A DNA stretch of 53,227 nucleotides from contig JAAELT010000014.1 of assembly GCA_024226315.1 (NCBI GenBank), positions 1 to 53,227 on the forward strand. The letters run 5' to 3'. The position numbers and the translations under genes are program-made. The DNA comes from a bacterium. Lineage in GTDB: Bacteria > Acidobacteriota > Thermoanaerobaculia > Multivoradales > J023. The notes under the pieces were generated by a model. That model was not told where the DNA came from. It did not search any database and saw nothing but the letters and a program-made list of their open reading frames with translations. Numbering within the stretch: position 1 is the stretch's first letter; every line of letters starts with the position of its first letter. Positions 36,483-44,476 of this stretch are shown here, in pieces.

Positions 36483-37354
36483 GTTTCTTGCTCCGAACGC
36501 ACGATGATGAACTCGGCACCCACGATCAGCACCAGCGCCGAGACGTAGAGCCAGATCAGAAGCACGATGATCGATGATAGCGAACCGTAGACCGCCTCGA
36601 AATGGGTCGCCCAGTCGAGATAGAGCAGGAACGCGGACTTTCCGAGCTCGAACAGCACCGTGGCCAGCAGCGCGCCCGGCAGCACCTGGCGCCAGGTGGG
36701 TCGCTCGTACGGCACCACTTTATAAAGCAGCGCGAAGATCAGGAAGATGAAGCCGACGCTCGCCACCCGCGCCTGGATCCGGGCCGAGCCCGGCATCTCC
36801 AGGTCCAGCTCGAGACCCAGCTTCTGGAGCAGAGCCAGGTCGAGCGCCTGCCAGACCTCCACCACCGCCGTCGACGCCACCGCGGCGAGCATCAGCAACG
36901 CCACCGCGACCGCCATCAGAAACGCACGCGGCTTCGACATGTAGAAGGGATGGTTGCGCTCGGCCCCCCAGGCCAGGTTGATGCACCGGGTGATGGCTCC
37001 GAACGCCGCGGTCGCCGACCACAGCAGGCCGAGGGCACCCACCAGGCCCATGGCCCCTCGCTGTCGCACGACTGCCTCGACGTTGGCCTGCACCAGGCCG
37101 GCGCTGCCGGGAATGCTGTCTTCGACGAACCGGTAGATCTTCGCCTGTGCCCGCGGGTCGTCGAGCAGGTAGCTGATGCCGGCGACCCCCCCGATCAGCA
37201 GCGGGAAGATCGACAGCAGAGCGTAGAACGCAATGGTCGCGGCCATGTCGCGGGCGCGGTCATGGAGGGTCTTTTGGATCGTGCGATAGGCGATCCCCAG
37301 ACGCGGATGAGTTTCCAGCCCTTCGAGCCAGCCGCGGCTCCTGCCTTTCCACAC
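36479..37354 (-). CDS. YihY/BrkB family inner-membrane protein
   Basis: A 291-residue polytopic membrane protein of the YihY/UPF0761 family, once mis-named ribonuclease BN. About six hydrophobic segments are visible. Family signatures include FYALLSIFPLLIGGVAGISYLL near the N-terminus, LGLLWSATAAFGAITRCINLAWG, VVPYERPTWRQVLPGALLA, and the closing YVSALVLIVGAEF. The start is GTG 37354 with GGAGG nine bases upstream, which gives the family's usual length; the frame is open further upstream without coding character. First gene of the operon with the ankyrin lipoprotein and the PGPGW protein. Confidence 0.87.
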   Translation of the reverse strand: MWKGRSRGWLEGLETHPRLGIAYRTIQKTLHDRARDMAATIAFYALLSIFPLLIGGVAGISYLLDDPRAQAKIYRFVEDSIPGSAGLVQANVEAVVRQRGAMGLVGALGLLWSATAAFGAITRCINLAWGAERNHPFYMSKPRAFLMAVAVALLMLAAVASTAVVEVWQALDLALLQKLGLELDLEMPGSARIQARVASVGFIFLIFALLYKVVPYERPTWRQVLPGALLATVLFELGKSAFLLYLDWATHFEAVYGSLSSIIVLLIWLYVSALVLIVGAEFIIVRSEQET

Positions 37355-37555
37355 TTCTTCGATCCTCCAGGTCCCCCACGCCGACTCCCAGGCCCGGTGA
37401 CGACGGCAACCAGCGAATGGTGACACACTCCGCGCACGACCGCCGATTTTCGACGCCGGGTATGCGGCGGAGATGCAAGGCTCGGATATGCTCGCGGGCT
37501 CGAGTTTCTGCCTCACGTCCGGAGCTCACCCCTCGAAAACCAAAGGAGCGAGACC

Positions 37556-38164
37556 ATGCATCAGCTACCCGATCTGCCCTACGACCACGGCGCCCTGGAG
37601 CCCCACATCGACGGCCGCACCATGGGCATCCACCACGGCAAGCATCATCAACTGTACGTCAACAACCTCAACGCCGCGCTCGATGGCCATGCGGACCTGC
37701 AGGGCAAGAGCGCGGAGGATCTCGTCCGCGATCTGGACTCGGTGCCCGAGGGCATCCGCATGGCGGTGCGCAACAACGGCGGCGGCCACGTGAACCACAC
37801 CATGTTCTGGTCCCTGATGTCGCCCGGCGGCGGCGGCGACCCGAGCGCCAAGGTGGGCGACGCGATCGAGAAGGCCTTCGGCTCGCTGGCCGACTTCAAG
37901 GCGGGCTTCAAGCAGGCCGGCATGACCCAGTTCGGCAGCGGCTGGGCCTGGCTGGTGGCGAACGGCGGCAAGCTCGAGATCGCCAAGACCCCGAACCAGG
38001 ACAACCCGCTCAGTCAGGGTATGACTCCGATCCTCGGCGTCGACGTCTGGGAGCACGCCTACTACCTGAACTACCAGAATCTCCGCGCCGACTACCTCGA
38101 CGCCTGGTGGAACGTCGTCAACTGGGCCCAGGTGGAGGCCAACCTGGACGCGGCTCTCGGCTAG
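37556..38164 (+). CDS. Superoxide dismutase, Mn-type by sequence
   Basis: A 202-residue cytoplasmic enzyme that dismutates superoxide. Length and motifs match the Fe/Mn family: metal ligands His26 in IHHGKHH, His81 in GGGHVNH, and Asp and His in DVWEHAYY near the C-terminus. Gly in the NNGGGH block, together with Gln in PNQDNPL, is the second-sphere pattern of MnSOD (FeSOD usually places its Gln in the first block). The metal preference is thus predicted as manganese. The start is ATG 37556 preceded by AAAGGAGCGAG. There is no signal peptide. It is monocistronic and ends 5 bp before the convergent nucleotidyltransferase gene. Confidence 0.96.
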   Translation: MHQLPDLPYDHGALEPHIDGRTMGIHHGKHHQLYVNNLNAALDGHADLQGKSAEDLVRDLDSVPEGIRMAVRNNGGGHVNHTMFWSLMSPGGGGDPSAKVGDAIEKAFGSLADFKAGFKQAGMTQFGSGWAWLVANGGKLEIAKTPNQDNPLSQGMTPILGVDVWEHAYYLNYQNLRADYLDAWWNVVNWAQVEANLDAALG

Positions 38165-38169
38165 TCGAC

Positions 38170-38667
38170 CTAGTAGGGGTCCCTGCGCCGAATCTCCGCA
38201 ACGAGCTGGCGAAGGAACAAGAGCTGGTATCGGTCCTTCGGCCGAGCGGCATGCTCCTTGGTCTCGATGATCGTCTCGAGATCCAGAGCACGCACCCGGA
38301 ACTCCGCGACGTCGAACACCCGCGTCCTATCGACGAGGTCCTCGAATCCGAGATCGTCGCCGACGGTTCGCAACACGTCGACCCGCCCGCAGCTCGTGTT
38401 CAGCAGGTGCATTCTCAGGGAGGCCAGCCTGGAAACGTCCGGCGCGATGTGCCGGCCCGCGGGATCGAAGTAGATCGCTTCCAGCTCGCCCAACGCCCTG
38501 GCCAGGCGGGCGATGTTCTCTTCGGAGGGACGGTAGACGATGTCGATGTCTTCAGTGGTCAGCGGCGATCCCTGGAGGATCGCCGCGATCCCGCCGACCA
38601 CGATGAACTCCACTTCGTTCCGGGTCAGTACCCTGAGGACCTCGTCGAACCTAAGCTCGGTCGCCAT
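38170..38667 (-). CDS. Nucleotidyltransferase-fold protein, possible toxin or TA partner
   Basis: A 165-residue soluble protein. VVGGIAAILQG followed by TTEDIDIVY is the G-G...D-x-D nucleotide-binding pattern of the pol-beta nucleotidyltransferase fold seen in MNT/AbiEii-like proteins. A third acidic position may lie in GRVDVLRTV. The partner gene upstream overlaps it by 17 bp, the layout of a toxin-antitoxin or MNT/HEPN-like pair, although the partner is not an obvious HEPN protein. The start is ATG 38667. Whether it adenylates a target or is inactive cannot be decided from sequence. Confidence 0.76.
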   Translation of the reverse strand: MATELRFDEVLRVLTRNEVEFIVVGGIAAILQGSPLTTEDIDIVYRPSEENIARLARALGELEAIYFDPAGRHIAPDVSRLASLRMHLLNTSCGRVDVLRTVGDDLGFEDLVDRTRVFDVAEFRVRALDLETIIETKEHAARPKDRYQLLFLRQLVAEIRRRDPY

Positions 38668-38866
38668 TCTGGGCCCGGATGCGGATCACGGTATTCATGA
38701 GATCCTGGGCAGCCTTCAGACGCTCTGTCGGCGTCAGCTCGAGCTTGTCGCGGATCTGACGGATGTCGCCCAGGTCCAGGCCCCACTCCGACACTTCCAA
38801 CTGATCGTAGTCGGTGGGAATCCCTTCCATTTCTGGGTCTACGACCCTGCCGTCTCGTCGGTCCAC
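38651..38866 (-). CDS. Small protein overlapping the nucleotidyltransferase gene
   Basis: A 71-residue acidic/basic helical protein with no recognised domain. The C-terminal 35 residues (LTPTERLKAAQDLMNTVIRI) form an amphipathic helix like those of antitoxins. The start is GTG 38866 with AGGA about nine bases upstream. Its last codons overlap the downstream gene in another frame by 17 bp, so translation of the two is likely coupled. Calling it an antitoxin rests on size, order and overlap only. Confidence 0.6.
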   Translation of the reverse strand: MDRRDGRVVDPEMEGIPTDYDQLEVSEWGLDLGDIRQIRDKLELTPTERLKAAQDLMNTVIRIRAQNGDRA

Positions 38867-39160
38867 GACCGAATCCTACCAGAGGGTGTGAAGGCCGGTC
38901 AGGGGCGGATCCGAACGTCTTTCCCCTGGCAAATCGCAGAGCGCTATCCGTACACCCGGATCGACGATCACGAAGACCGTCAGACCAGCATAGCCCGGAT
39001 GCTCGATCGGGTTCACGGGTTCATCGGCGGCAAAACGAAGCTCCGAGAACCTCGATCCCTGTGCGCCGCCGCAAGCAGGCTTCGTCTCCACCGCTCATCG
39101 TCGGATGAGACCGCGTATCATCGGGTGAGACCGTGGATGGTCGCGTGCGGGGACGATCAC
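38867..39160. other. Intergenic stretch upstream of the DUF481 gene
   Basis: Roughly 294 bp with no supported gene. On the minus strand a 71-codon frame (38876-39091) ends 9 bp before the small partner gene. It contains the phrase HPGYAGLTVFVIVDPG, which could be a decayed gene, but it lacks a ribosome-binding site. Near 39102-39135 a short unit ending TGAGACCG occurs twice. No promoter was fixed. Confidence 0.45.
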
Positions 39161-40219
39161 ATGCCGAAGCTCGAAGGAATGACTCCCGGAACCAGCGGCA
39201 GGTTGACCGCCGGCCTACTGCTGCTCGCGGCGCTGGCGGCGCCGGCGGCAGCCGAGAAGACCGACCTCATCCTGGTCACCAACGGCAACCAGATCCTTGG
39301 CGAGGTCAAGAGCCTGGAGCGCGGCAAGCTCCAGGTCTCAACCGACTTCATGGGCACGGTGAGAATGGACTGGCAGCAGATCGCCCGGATCGAGAGCAAG
39401 CTGTGGTTCGAGGTCGAGGTGCGGAGCGGCGCGCTCCACTTCGGCCACCTGGCGGAGACCGACGAGGACCGGGTGCTGATCGTCGAAGGGGAAGACGAAC
39501 AAGCGGCGCGGCTGCCGTTCGACGAGATCCTGTTCATTCACCAGACGGAGATCGGCCGCGTCGGCAAGATCGACGCGTCGATTTCCCTCGGCTTCAGCTT
39601 CAACCAGGCGAGCGACGTCACCCAGCTCTCCTTCGACGGCGAGTTCAGCCGGCGGACGCGGCGCTTCGTCAGCGACATCGGCCTGCTGGCGATCGTCAAC
39701 GACACCGGGGACGAGTCCTTCTCCCGCGAAGACCTCACCTACACCATCACCCGCCACCTGCCTCGGCGCTGGGCCTGGGACGCGTCGGCCACCGGGCAGA
39801 CCAACGAAGAGCTCGGGCTCGAGAGCCGCTGGCTGGTGCGCGGCAGCGCCCTTTACCGAGCGGTGCGCACCAACATCCGCGAGCTCTATCTGGGCGCCGG
39901 CCTGGCCGCGTCGCGAGAAGAATACACTGGCGTCCTGGACTCCGGCGAAACCAACCTGGAAGGCACCCTGGGTTTGCGCTACTTCGCCTTCCACTTCGAC
40001 GATCCGGAGCTCGAGGTCAACATCGACCTGACGCTGTACCCGAGCCTCACCTCCTGGGGACGGCTGCGCATGGAGCTGCGCGCCGACCTGCGGCGCGAGC
40101 TGGTCGACGACCTGTTCTGGGGGTTCTCGGTCTACGAGAGCTACGACAGCGACCCGGTGGGCGAGGACGCGCGCAACAACGATCTCACGCTGACCGCATC
40201 GTTGGGTTGGAAATACTGA
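39161..40219 (+). CDS. DUF481 family outer-membrane protein
   Basis: A 352-residue exported protein. After a signal peptide (cleavage near PAAAE, residue about 27) comes a 100-residue domain with TNGNQILGEVKSLERGKL and DWQQIARIES, typical of the leading part of DUF481 proteins. From about residue 135 the sequence alternates hydrophobic and polar residues in amphipathic strands, ending in TLTASLGWKY, the terminal aromatic strand of an outer-membrane barrel. Members are induced by salt stress in some bacteria, but their role is not defined. The start is ATG 39161 with GGGGA upstream; ATG 39179 is a weaker choice. It appears monocistronic. Confidence 0.82.
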   Translation: MPKLEGMTPGTSGRLTAGLLLLAALAAPAAAEKTDLILVTNGNQILGEVKSLERGKLQVSTDFMGTVRMDWQQIARIESKLWFEVEVRSGALHFGHLAETDEDRVLIVEGEDEQAARLPFDEILFIHQTEIGRVGKIDASISLGFSFNQASDVTQLSFDGEFSRRTRRFVSDIGLLAIVNDTGDESFSREDLTYTITRHLPRRWAWDASATGQTNEELGLESRWLVRGSALYRAVRTNIRELYLGAGLAASREEYTGVLDSGETNLEGTLGLRYFAFHFDDPELEVNIDLTLYPSLTSWGRLRMELRADLRRELVDDLFWGFSVYESYDSDPVGEDARNNDLTLTASLGWKY

Positions 40220-40296
40220 GCCGGCGGCCGGCCCCCGAGTGACGGCTCGATCGATGAGCTTGGGTCGCGCGAGTCGGAGCGATACCATCACCGCCC

Positions 40297-40590
40297 ATGG
40301 CCAGCCTGGAAGTCACCGTCCTCGCCCGCAGCCCGCACCTGCTGCTCGATCGCGCGCAGGCGTTGGGGCTCGACCGTGACGATCCGCTGGAGGCTTCGGG
40401 CTTCACCGAGCCCGAGCTGCGGGACCTCGACCCCCGGGTCTCGCGGGCGGGACCTCGAGCGGCCCGTTCGAGCCGGCGACGCGACGCTGGGCGGAGGTGG
40501 CACGGCTCGTCGCCGCCACAGAGTTGGCGGCCGGCGCCCGAGCTCGGGAGCTCGGCACCGCCAGTAAGCACGTCGCCGGGCTAGCAGTCC
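40297..40590 (+). pseudogene. Remnant of an AraC-family regulator N-terminus
   Basis: The first 50 codons (LLLDRAQALGLDRDDPLEASGFTEPELRDLDPRV) resemble the opening of the ligand-binding domain of AraC regulators. After about 40440 the same frame turns into low-complexity arginine/serine sequence. A frame shifted by one base continues with a plausible amphipathic helix (WAEVARLVAATELAAG). No HTH follows. This is best read as a truncated, frameshifted remnant just upstream of the PqqD-like gene. Whether the first 95 codons are still translated is unknown. Confidence 0.5.
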
Positions 40591-40606
40591 GAACGAAGGG
40601 AGCTCG

Positions 40607-40909
40607 ATGCCGCGCGAAACCGATCCCGTGACCACGACCGAGCGATTCGTCAGGAGCGCATCGTCGGCGGGCGAGAGTGCCCCTGGCGACTACCTGATCC
40701 TGGACCTGAGATCCGGCCGCTACTACGGCGTGGGTGAGGTCGGTGGCTTCATCTGGGAACGTCTCGATGGCGAGCGCGACCTGGCGGCGATCGCGCGCGC
40801 AATCAGCGCCCGTTTCGAAGTCGATCCGGAGCGCGCCGCCGAAGACCTGATCGAGTTCGTCACCTGGCTGCGCGAGATCGGCCTCGCCGTGCGCGCCGAG
40901 GATTCATGA
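40607..40909 (+). CDS. PqqD-like RiPP recognition element protein
   Basis: A 100-residue protein of the PqqD/RRE fold. The diagnostic line is SGRYYGVGEVGGFIWERLDG, followed by the helical segment with the AAEDLIEFVTWLREIGL pattern. Such proteins bind the leader peptide of a ribosomal natural-product precursor and present it to a modifying enzyme. The start is ATG 40607. The ATGA overlap at 40906-40909 couples it to the HPr-kinase-like gene, a pairing known from lasso-peptide and other RiPP loci. No precursor peptide, radical SAM enzyme or cyclase was found in the window, so the pathway cannot be named. Confidence 0.85.
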   Translation: MPRETDPVTTTERFVRSASSAGESAPGDYLILDLRSGRYYGVGEVGGFIWERLDGERDLAAIARAISARFEVDPERAAEDLIEFVTWLREIGLAVRAEDS

Positions 40910-41871
40910 CCGGCGGACGCTGCCCGCGGGTCACCGTCGGCCCCGGCCTGTCCTTCCGATTCGAGCTCCCCGTGAACCTCCTCGGCCGGATCGAGCGATT
41001 CCTCGGCCACTTCACCGGCAATGGTGACGCCCGGTCGGCGACCGCGCCGATACCCGTCACCTCGGAGTCTCTACCCGAGGCGGCAGCCGCGCCTCGCACC
41101 CTGCTAGAGGAGCCGCCGCTCCTGGTCCGCCGGGCCGGCGAGCTCGTGCTCTTCGAGCTGCCTCGAATCCGGGCGTGGTGCGACGGCGCCCTTGGCCGCG
41201 CTGGAATCTGCATGGAGCAGCCGTCCGACACCGAGCTGGATCAGTTCACCGCCCTGGCGCTGGCGCCGATGCTGATCGAGCTCGCAGCCAGCCGAAGTTG
41301 GCTCGGCGTCCACGCCGCGGGGGTGGCGATCGGAGACTTCGGAATCCTGCTTCCCGGTCCGAGCGGCGCCGGCAAGTCGACGATTTTCGGCCAGATGCAC
41401 CGCGCCGGCCATGGCGTGCTGTCGGACGACCTGATGTGGCTGCGGCCGGCACCCGGCGGTCCGAGGATGGTCGCCTTCCCGCGCGGCGGCCGAGCCGAGC
41501 AGGTGCCCGCCCCTACGGCTGACGAGGTCGTCCTGCGCGCGATCGTCTGCCCCACCGTCTCTAGCGGAGCCAAGACCCGTCTGCGGCCGCTGGCCTTCCC
41601 TGCGGCGCTCCAGAGCCTGATCCGGCAGGGAGGTTTCCTGACCTCCGGGGCGCAGGCGAGAGATCGGTTCGGCGCCTTCGTGCACCTGGCGCGCTCGGTG
41701 CCCGCCTACCGGCTGGAAGTCGGTTGGCGCCGCCCCGACGCGCCCGCCGTGCTGGCCCGCCTTGCCGCCGCGGCGAGCCACACGAGCCCGCGGGATGCGA
41801 GCAGCAATCTCCGCAGCGCCTCGACCGCGCGCCCCACGGCCGATCCCCGGCAGCGCAGCGACCATCGGTGA
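40906..41871 (+). CDS. HPr-kinase-like protein
   Basis: A 321-residue soluble protein. The Walker A motif GPSGAGKST begins at residue 151, followed by SDDLMWL, where the two Asp lie in the position of the HprK catalytic/metal site. The N-terminal 130 residues are not HPr kinase-like in detail. This class of RiPP-linked HprK homologues includes kinases that phosphorylate precursor peptides in some lasso-peptide pathways; that is established for a few, and only inferred here. The final 30 residues (after about 41780) look like read-through: Ser/Arg/Ala-rich and not helical. They overlap the convergent S24/S26-like gene by 166 bp. No HPr (PtsH) gene is seen nearby. Confidence 0.76.
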   Translation: MTGGRCPRVTVGPGLSFRFELPVNLLGRIERFLGHFTGNGDARSATAPIPVTSESLPEAAAAPRTLLEEPPLLVRRAGELVLFELPRIRAWCDGALGRAGICMEQPSDTELDQFTALALAPMLIELAASRSWLGVHAAGVAIGDFGILLPGPSGAGKSTIFGQMHRAGHGVLSDDLMWLRPAPGGPRMVAFPRGGRAEQVPAPTADEVVLRAIVCPTVSSGAKTRLRPLAFPAALQSLIRQGGFLTSGAQARDRFGAFVHLARSVPAYRLEVGWRRPDAPAVLARLAAAASHTSPRDASSNLRSASTARPTADPRQRSDHR

Positions 41872-42254
41872 ACGGCGGCCTGCAGCCGATCCAGCCGGCG
41901 CGTCCACCAGCCGCCGAGCCGCAGCTCGGCACCGCCTCTCTCGACGCGGTGGACGACGCCCAGCAGGCTGTCGCGGGAGGTTCGGCGCATCATCGACGAA
42001 CGGTCGCCCGCCAGGTGGACGCTCTCGCCCCGCCGCTCCAGGACCCGATGACAGACCAGCCCGCCCGAGCCGTCACGGGCCAACACCACGTTGCCGCTTT
42101 CGACCGCGTCGCCTGGCCGCACCTCGACGAAGTCTCCGGCGCGGATCAGCGGCTCCATGCAACGCCCCCGGACCCGCAGGCGTGCCGGCTTGCCGGCGCC
42201 GAGAGCTCGCTTCAGGAGCCTCTGGGCGTGTCCCCGCGACGCGACGCCGCTCAC
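41706..42254 (-). CDS. S24/S26-like signal peptidase homologue with Cys at the nucleophile position
   Basis: A 182-residue protein of the S24/S26 fold. The line GRCMEPLIRAGDFVEVRPGD corresponds to the GxSMxPxIxxGD block that contains the catalytic Ser of signal peptidases and LexA. Here the Ser is Cys32 (codon TGC). GLVCHRVL matches the VHRV block that supplies the base in archaeal/ER-type enzymes. There is no clear membrane span except a weak C-terminal hydrophobic stretch (LLLASRGLVWLAAAA). The start is GTG 42254, overlapping the metalloprotease stop as GTGA; a GTG at 42278 is possible. The last 55 codons lie antisense to the kinase-like gene. Confidence 0.7.
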   Translation of the reverse strand: MSGVASRGHAQRLLKRALGAGKPARLRVRGRCMEPLIRAGDFVEVRPGDAVESGNVVLARDGSGGLVCHRVLERRGESVHLAGDRSSMMRRTSRDSLLGVVHRVERGGAELRLGGWWTRRLDRLQAAVHRWSLRCRGSAVGRAVEALRRLLLASRGLVWLAAAARRASTAGASGRRQPTSSR

Positions 42255-44464
42255 CGGATCGTGTTCTTCACCACCCACTTGAAGCCGCGGCCGATGTCGG
42301 TCATGGTGAACGTGTAGCTGCCTCCGGGCTGAACGCGGATCCGCTCGCCGGTCTCCTCGTCGCGCAGCTGCGCGCGCTCGAGCAGCTCTCGCGGTCCTTC
42401 CCAGCTCAAGGTCACCTCAGCGGTGGGGTCGGAGGACCAGACCTCGAAGCCCCAACGGTCCAATCCCGGGCGCAGGCGGTGGAAGTCGGACGTGTAGTCG
42501 CCGGACTGCTCGCCCCAGTTCTGGTGCGGGAACACCACGGTGAGGTAGTCGTCGCCGAATGGCGTCAGCTCCCCGAGGTCGTGCGCGTCGTAGCCGCGGC
42601 GGCTGTCGGCGAGCTGGCCGAGGACGTTGCCCGCGTCCCGCAGGTCCCCGGATTCGGCGATCAGGCGAATGTACCAGCCGTCCTGCGCCGGGCCCGGGCC
42701 TTGGGTCTCGACGGCCGCTCGCGACGCCGTCTCCGATGCCGGCAGGAGCTCGCTGTTGGGATCGACGGGCATCGATTTCTGGTCCGGGATGCGCAGACTG
42801 ATGCCGCTCTTGAAGGCCTTGACCCAGAAGCCGTCGAAATTCTCGAGCGTCCCTTCCATGCCCATCGTCTGGCCGTCGAAGGATTCGTAGGCGGCGCCGT
42901 TCCACTTGTAGGCGACGCGCGACATGATGCAGCCATTGGCCACCGGGTTCATCCCCTGGCAGGCGTCCAACGGATCGGCCTGGTCGAGGGTCAGGACGCT
43001 GGCGCCGTCGATCACCCGCACGTCGTCCCATGCCTCGTCGTACCAATAGCGGTGTCCCACCATGTTGAATCGCCCGGTCGCGGAATCCTCGAGGGGGATG
43101 TCGGCGTCACCGTTGAAATCCTCCTCGATGTTGACCGTCTGGGAAGCCATGTTGGTCTTGATCCAGTAGCCGCGGCCGACCTCCATGGTGTCGGTGAGCG
43201 CGAGCTGGACGTAGACGTTGTTCGCCGCGTCGCGCTCGTAGACGATCCAGTTGACGCCGTAGGTGCCGGAGAGGTCGTCGCCGAAGAGGTCCGCCACGGT
43301 GTCGGAGCCGGCGGGGGGAGAGCACGACAGCGCGATCTGCTTCCACTGGCCGGTCACCAGGTCGATGGTCTGGCGACAGGGACCATCCTGGTTGAAGTAG
43401 TAGGTGACCACCGAAGGTCCGAACTGCATGTAGGCGGTACTGATCCGGACGTGGTTGGTTCCGATGAAGAATCCGCCGGTCGAGCAGAACGCGAACGACC
43501 CCCCGGTGATCCGGATGTCGATGTTACAGCCGGTCGGATTGGCCTGGATGCCGCCGTAGCTCAGGTTGATCACATAGTCGTCGGCGGTGCCGGCGGTCTC
43601 GTCGAGGCCGCTCTGCCCCAGCAGGATGGTGGCGACGCCATCGGCGGTGAGCCGCCGCTGGTCCTCGTCGTTGAAGCTGCCCTGCTGCATCACCGCTTCC
43701 GTCCTCAACGTCGAGGTATTCGGATACCCCAACGTGCCGGCCACGGCACGGTCCAGGTTGGCGGCAAAGTTGTCCCCCACCGGCAGCGAGGACAGGTCGC
43801 GGTCGTAGGTGGAGGCGTCCACCGGCACCGGCAGGGGGAGCTGGCCGGGATCGTTGGTGTCGGTGCGGAACCAGTGCAGGTTGTCGTCGTTGCCGCGGAC
43901 ATCGTCGGAGGTGCCGATCACGCCGTCGGTGCCCGGGCTCAGATTGAAGGCGGCGGTCGTGTTGTCGTTGCCGTCGATCACGCCGTCGGTGGCCTTGGTG
44001 TAGTTGGACTGTGACGAGGGCAGCCCCGACTCCGTGGCCGCGTTGGGGTGCGCCAGACCAATGCAGTGCCCGAGCTCGTGCAGGGCCACCGACTCCCAGT
44101 CGTAGAGCACCGGCGTGTCGGGGATGTTGTTATTGCTGAACAGCAGGGTGTTGCCGACCGTCGGCTGGAGCTGGTTCCAAATCGCGACCATATTGCGCAC
44201 CGGCTGCTCGAGGTCCGCGAGCGAGCTGGCCCCCGCCGGCACGCTGCTGAGGGTCGAGTCGATGCACACGCTGAGGTTGAGAGTGTTCTGGGTGCCGGTG
44301 TAGCCCTGGGGATGGGTGATCAGGTCGACGCCGTTGTTCTCGCCGGCGAAGATGAAGCCGCCGGCGTGAGCCGGGCGCTCGACGGCGACCGACGCGATCA
44401 ATGCGACGGCGACCGCCGCCACGACCAAGAAGCCACTGACTGCCGTGTTGTGCTTGTTGCGCAT
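42251..44464 (-). CDS. Secreted metzincin (matrixin-like) metalloprotease
   Basis: A 737-residue exported protease. The signal peptide covers about residues 1-34 (ending AHA). HELGHCIGLAHPN at about 130 gives the HExxHxxGxxH zinc site of metzincins, and AVMQQGSF at about 255 is the likely Met-turn; LTADGVATILLG downstream fits the matrixin pattern. The remaining 450 residues are predicted beta-rich, Asp/Gly-rich and may form C-terminal binding domains; RAVAGTLGYPNTS and the DEETGERIRV line near the end are examples. There is no prodomain cysteine switch visible. The start is ATG 44464. It is the second gene of a minus-strand unit that also holds the 198-residue protein and the S24/S26-like gene. 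Confidence 0.86.
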   Translation of the reverse strand: MRNKHNTAVSGFLVVAAVAVALIASVAVERPAHAGGFIFAGENNGVDLITHPQGYTGTQNTLNLSVCIDSTLSSVPAGASSLADLEQPVRNMVAIWNQLQPTVGNTLLFSNNNIPDTPVLYDWESVALHELGHCIGLAHPNAATESGLPSSQSNYTKATDGVIDGNDNTTAAFNLSPGTDGVIGTSDDVRGNDDNLHWFRTDTNDPGQLPLPVPVDASTYDRDLSSLPVGDNFAANLDRAVAGTLGYPNTSTLRTEAVMQQGSFNDEDQRRLTADGVATILLGQSGLDETAGTADDYVINLSYGGIQANPTGCNIDIRITGGSFAFCSTGGFFIGTNHVRISTAYMQFGPSVVTYYFNQDGPCRQTIDLVTGQWKQIALSCSPPAGSDTVADLFGDDLSGTYGVNWIVYERDAANNVYVQLALTDTMEVGRGYWIKTNMASQTVNIEEDFNGDADIPLEDSATGRFNMVGHRYWYDEAWDDVRVIDGASVLTLDQADPLDACQGMNPVANGCIMSRVAYKWNGAAYESFDGQTMGMEGTLENFDGFWVKAFKSGISLRIPDQKSMPVDPNSELLPASETASRAAVETQGPGPAQDGWYIRLIAESGDLRDAGNVLGQLADSRRGYDAHDLGELTPFGDDYLTVVFPHQNWGEQSGDYTSDFHRLRPGLDRWGFEVWSSDPTAEVTLSWEGPRELLERAQLRDEETGERIRVQPGGSYTFTMTDIGRGFKWVVKNTIR

Positions 44465-44476
44465 CGCCGTTCCCTC

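Noticed and set aside
40860..41010. HPr (PtsH) phosphotransfer partner for the HprK-like kinase
   Set aside because: No HPr-like frame is present within the neighbouring 10 kb.
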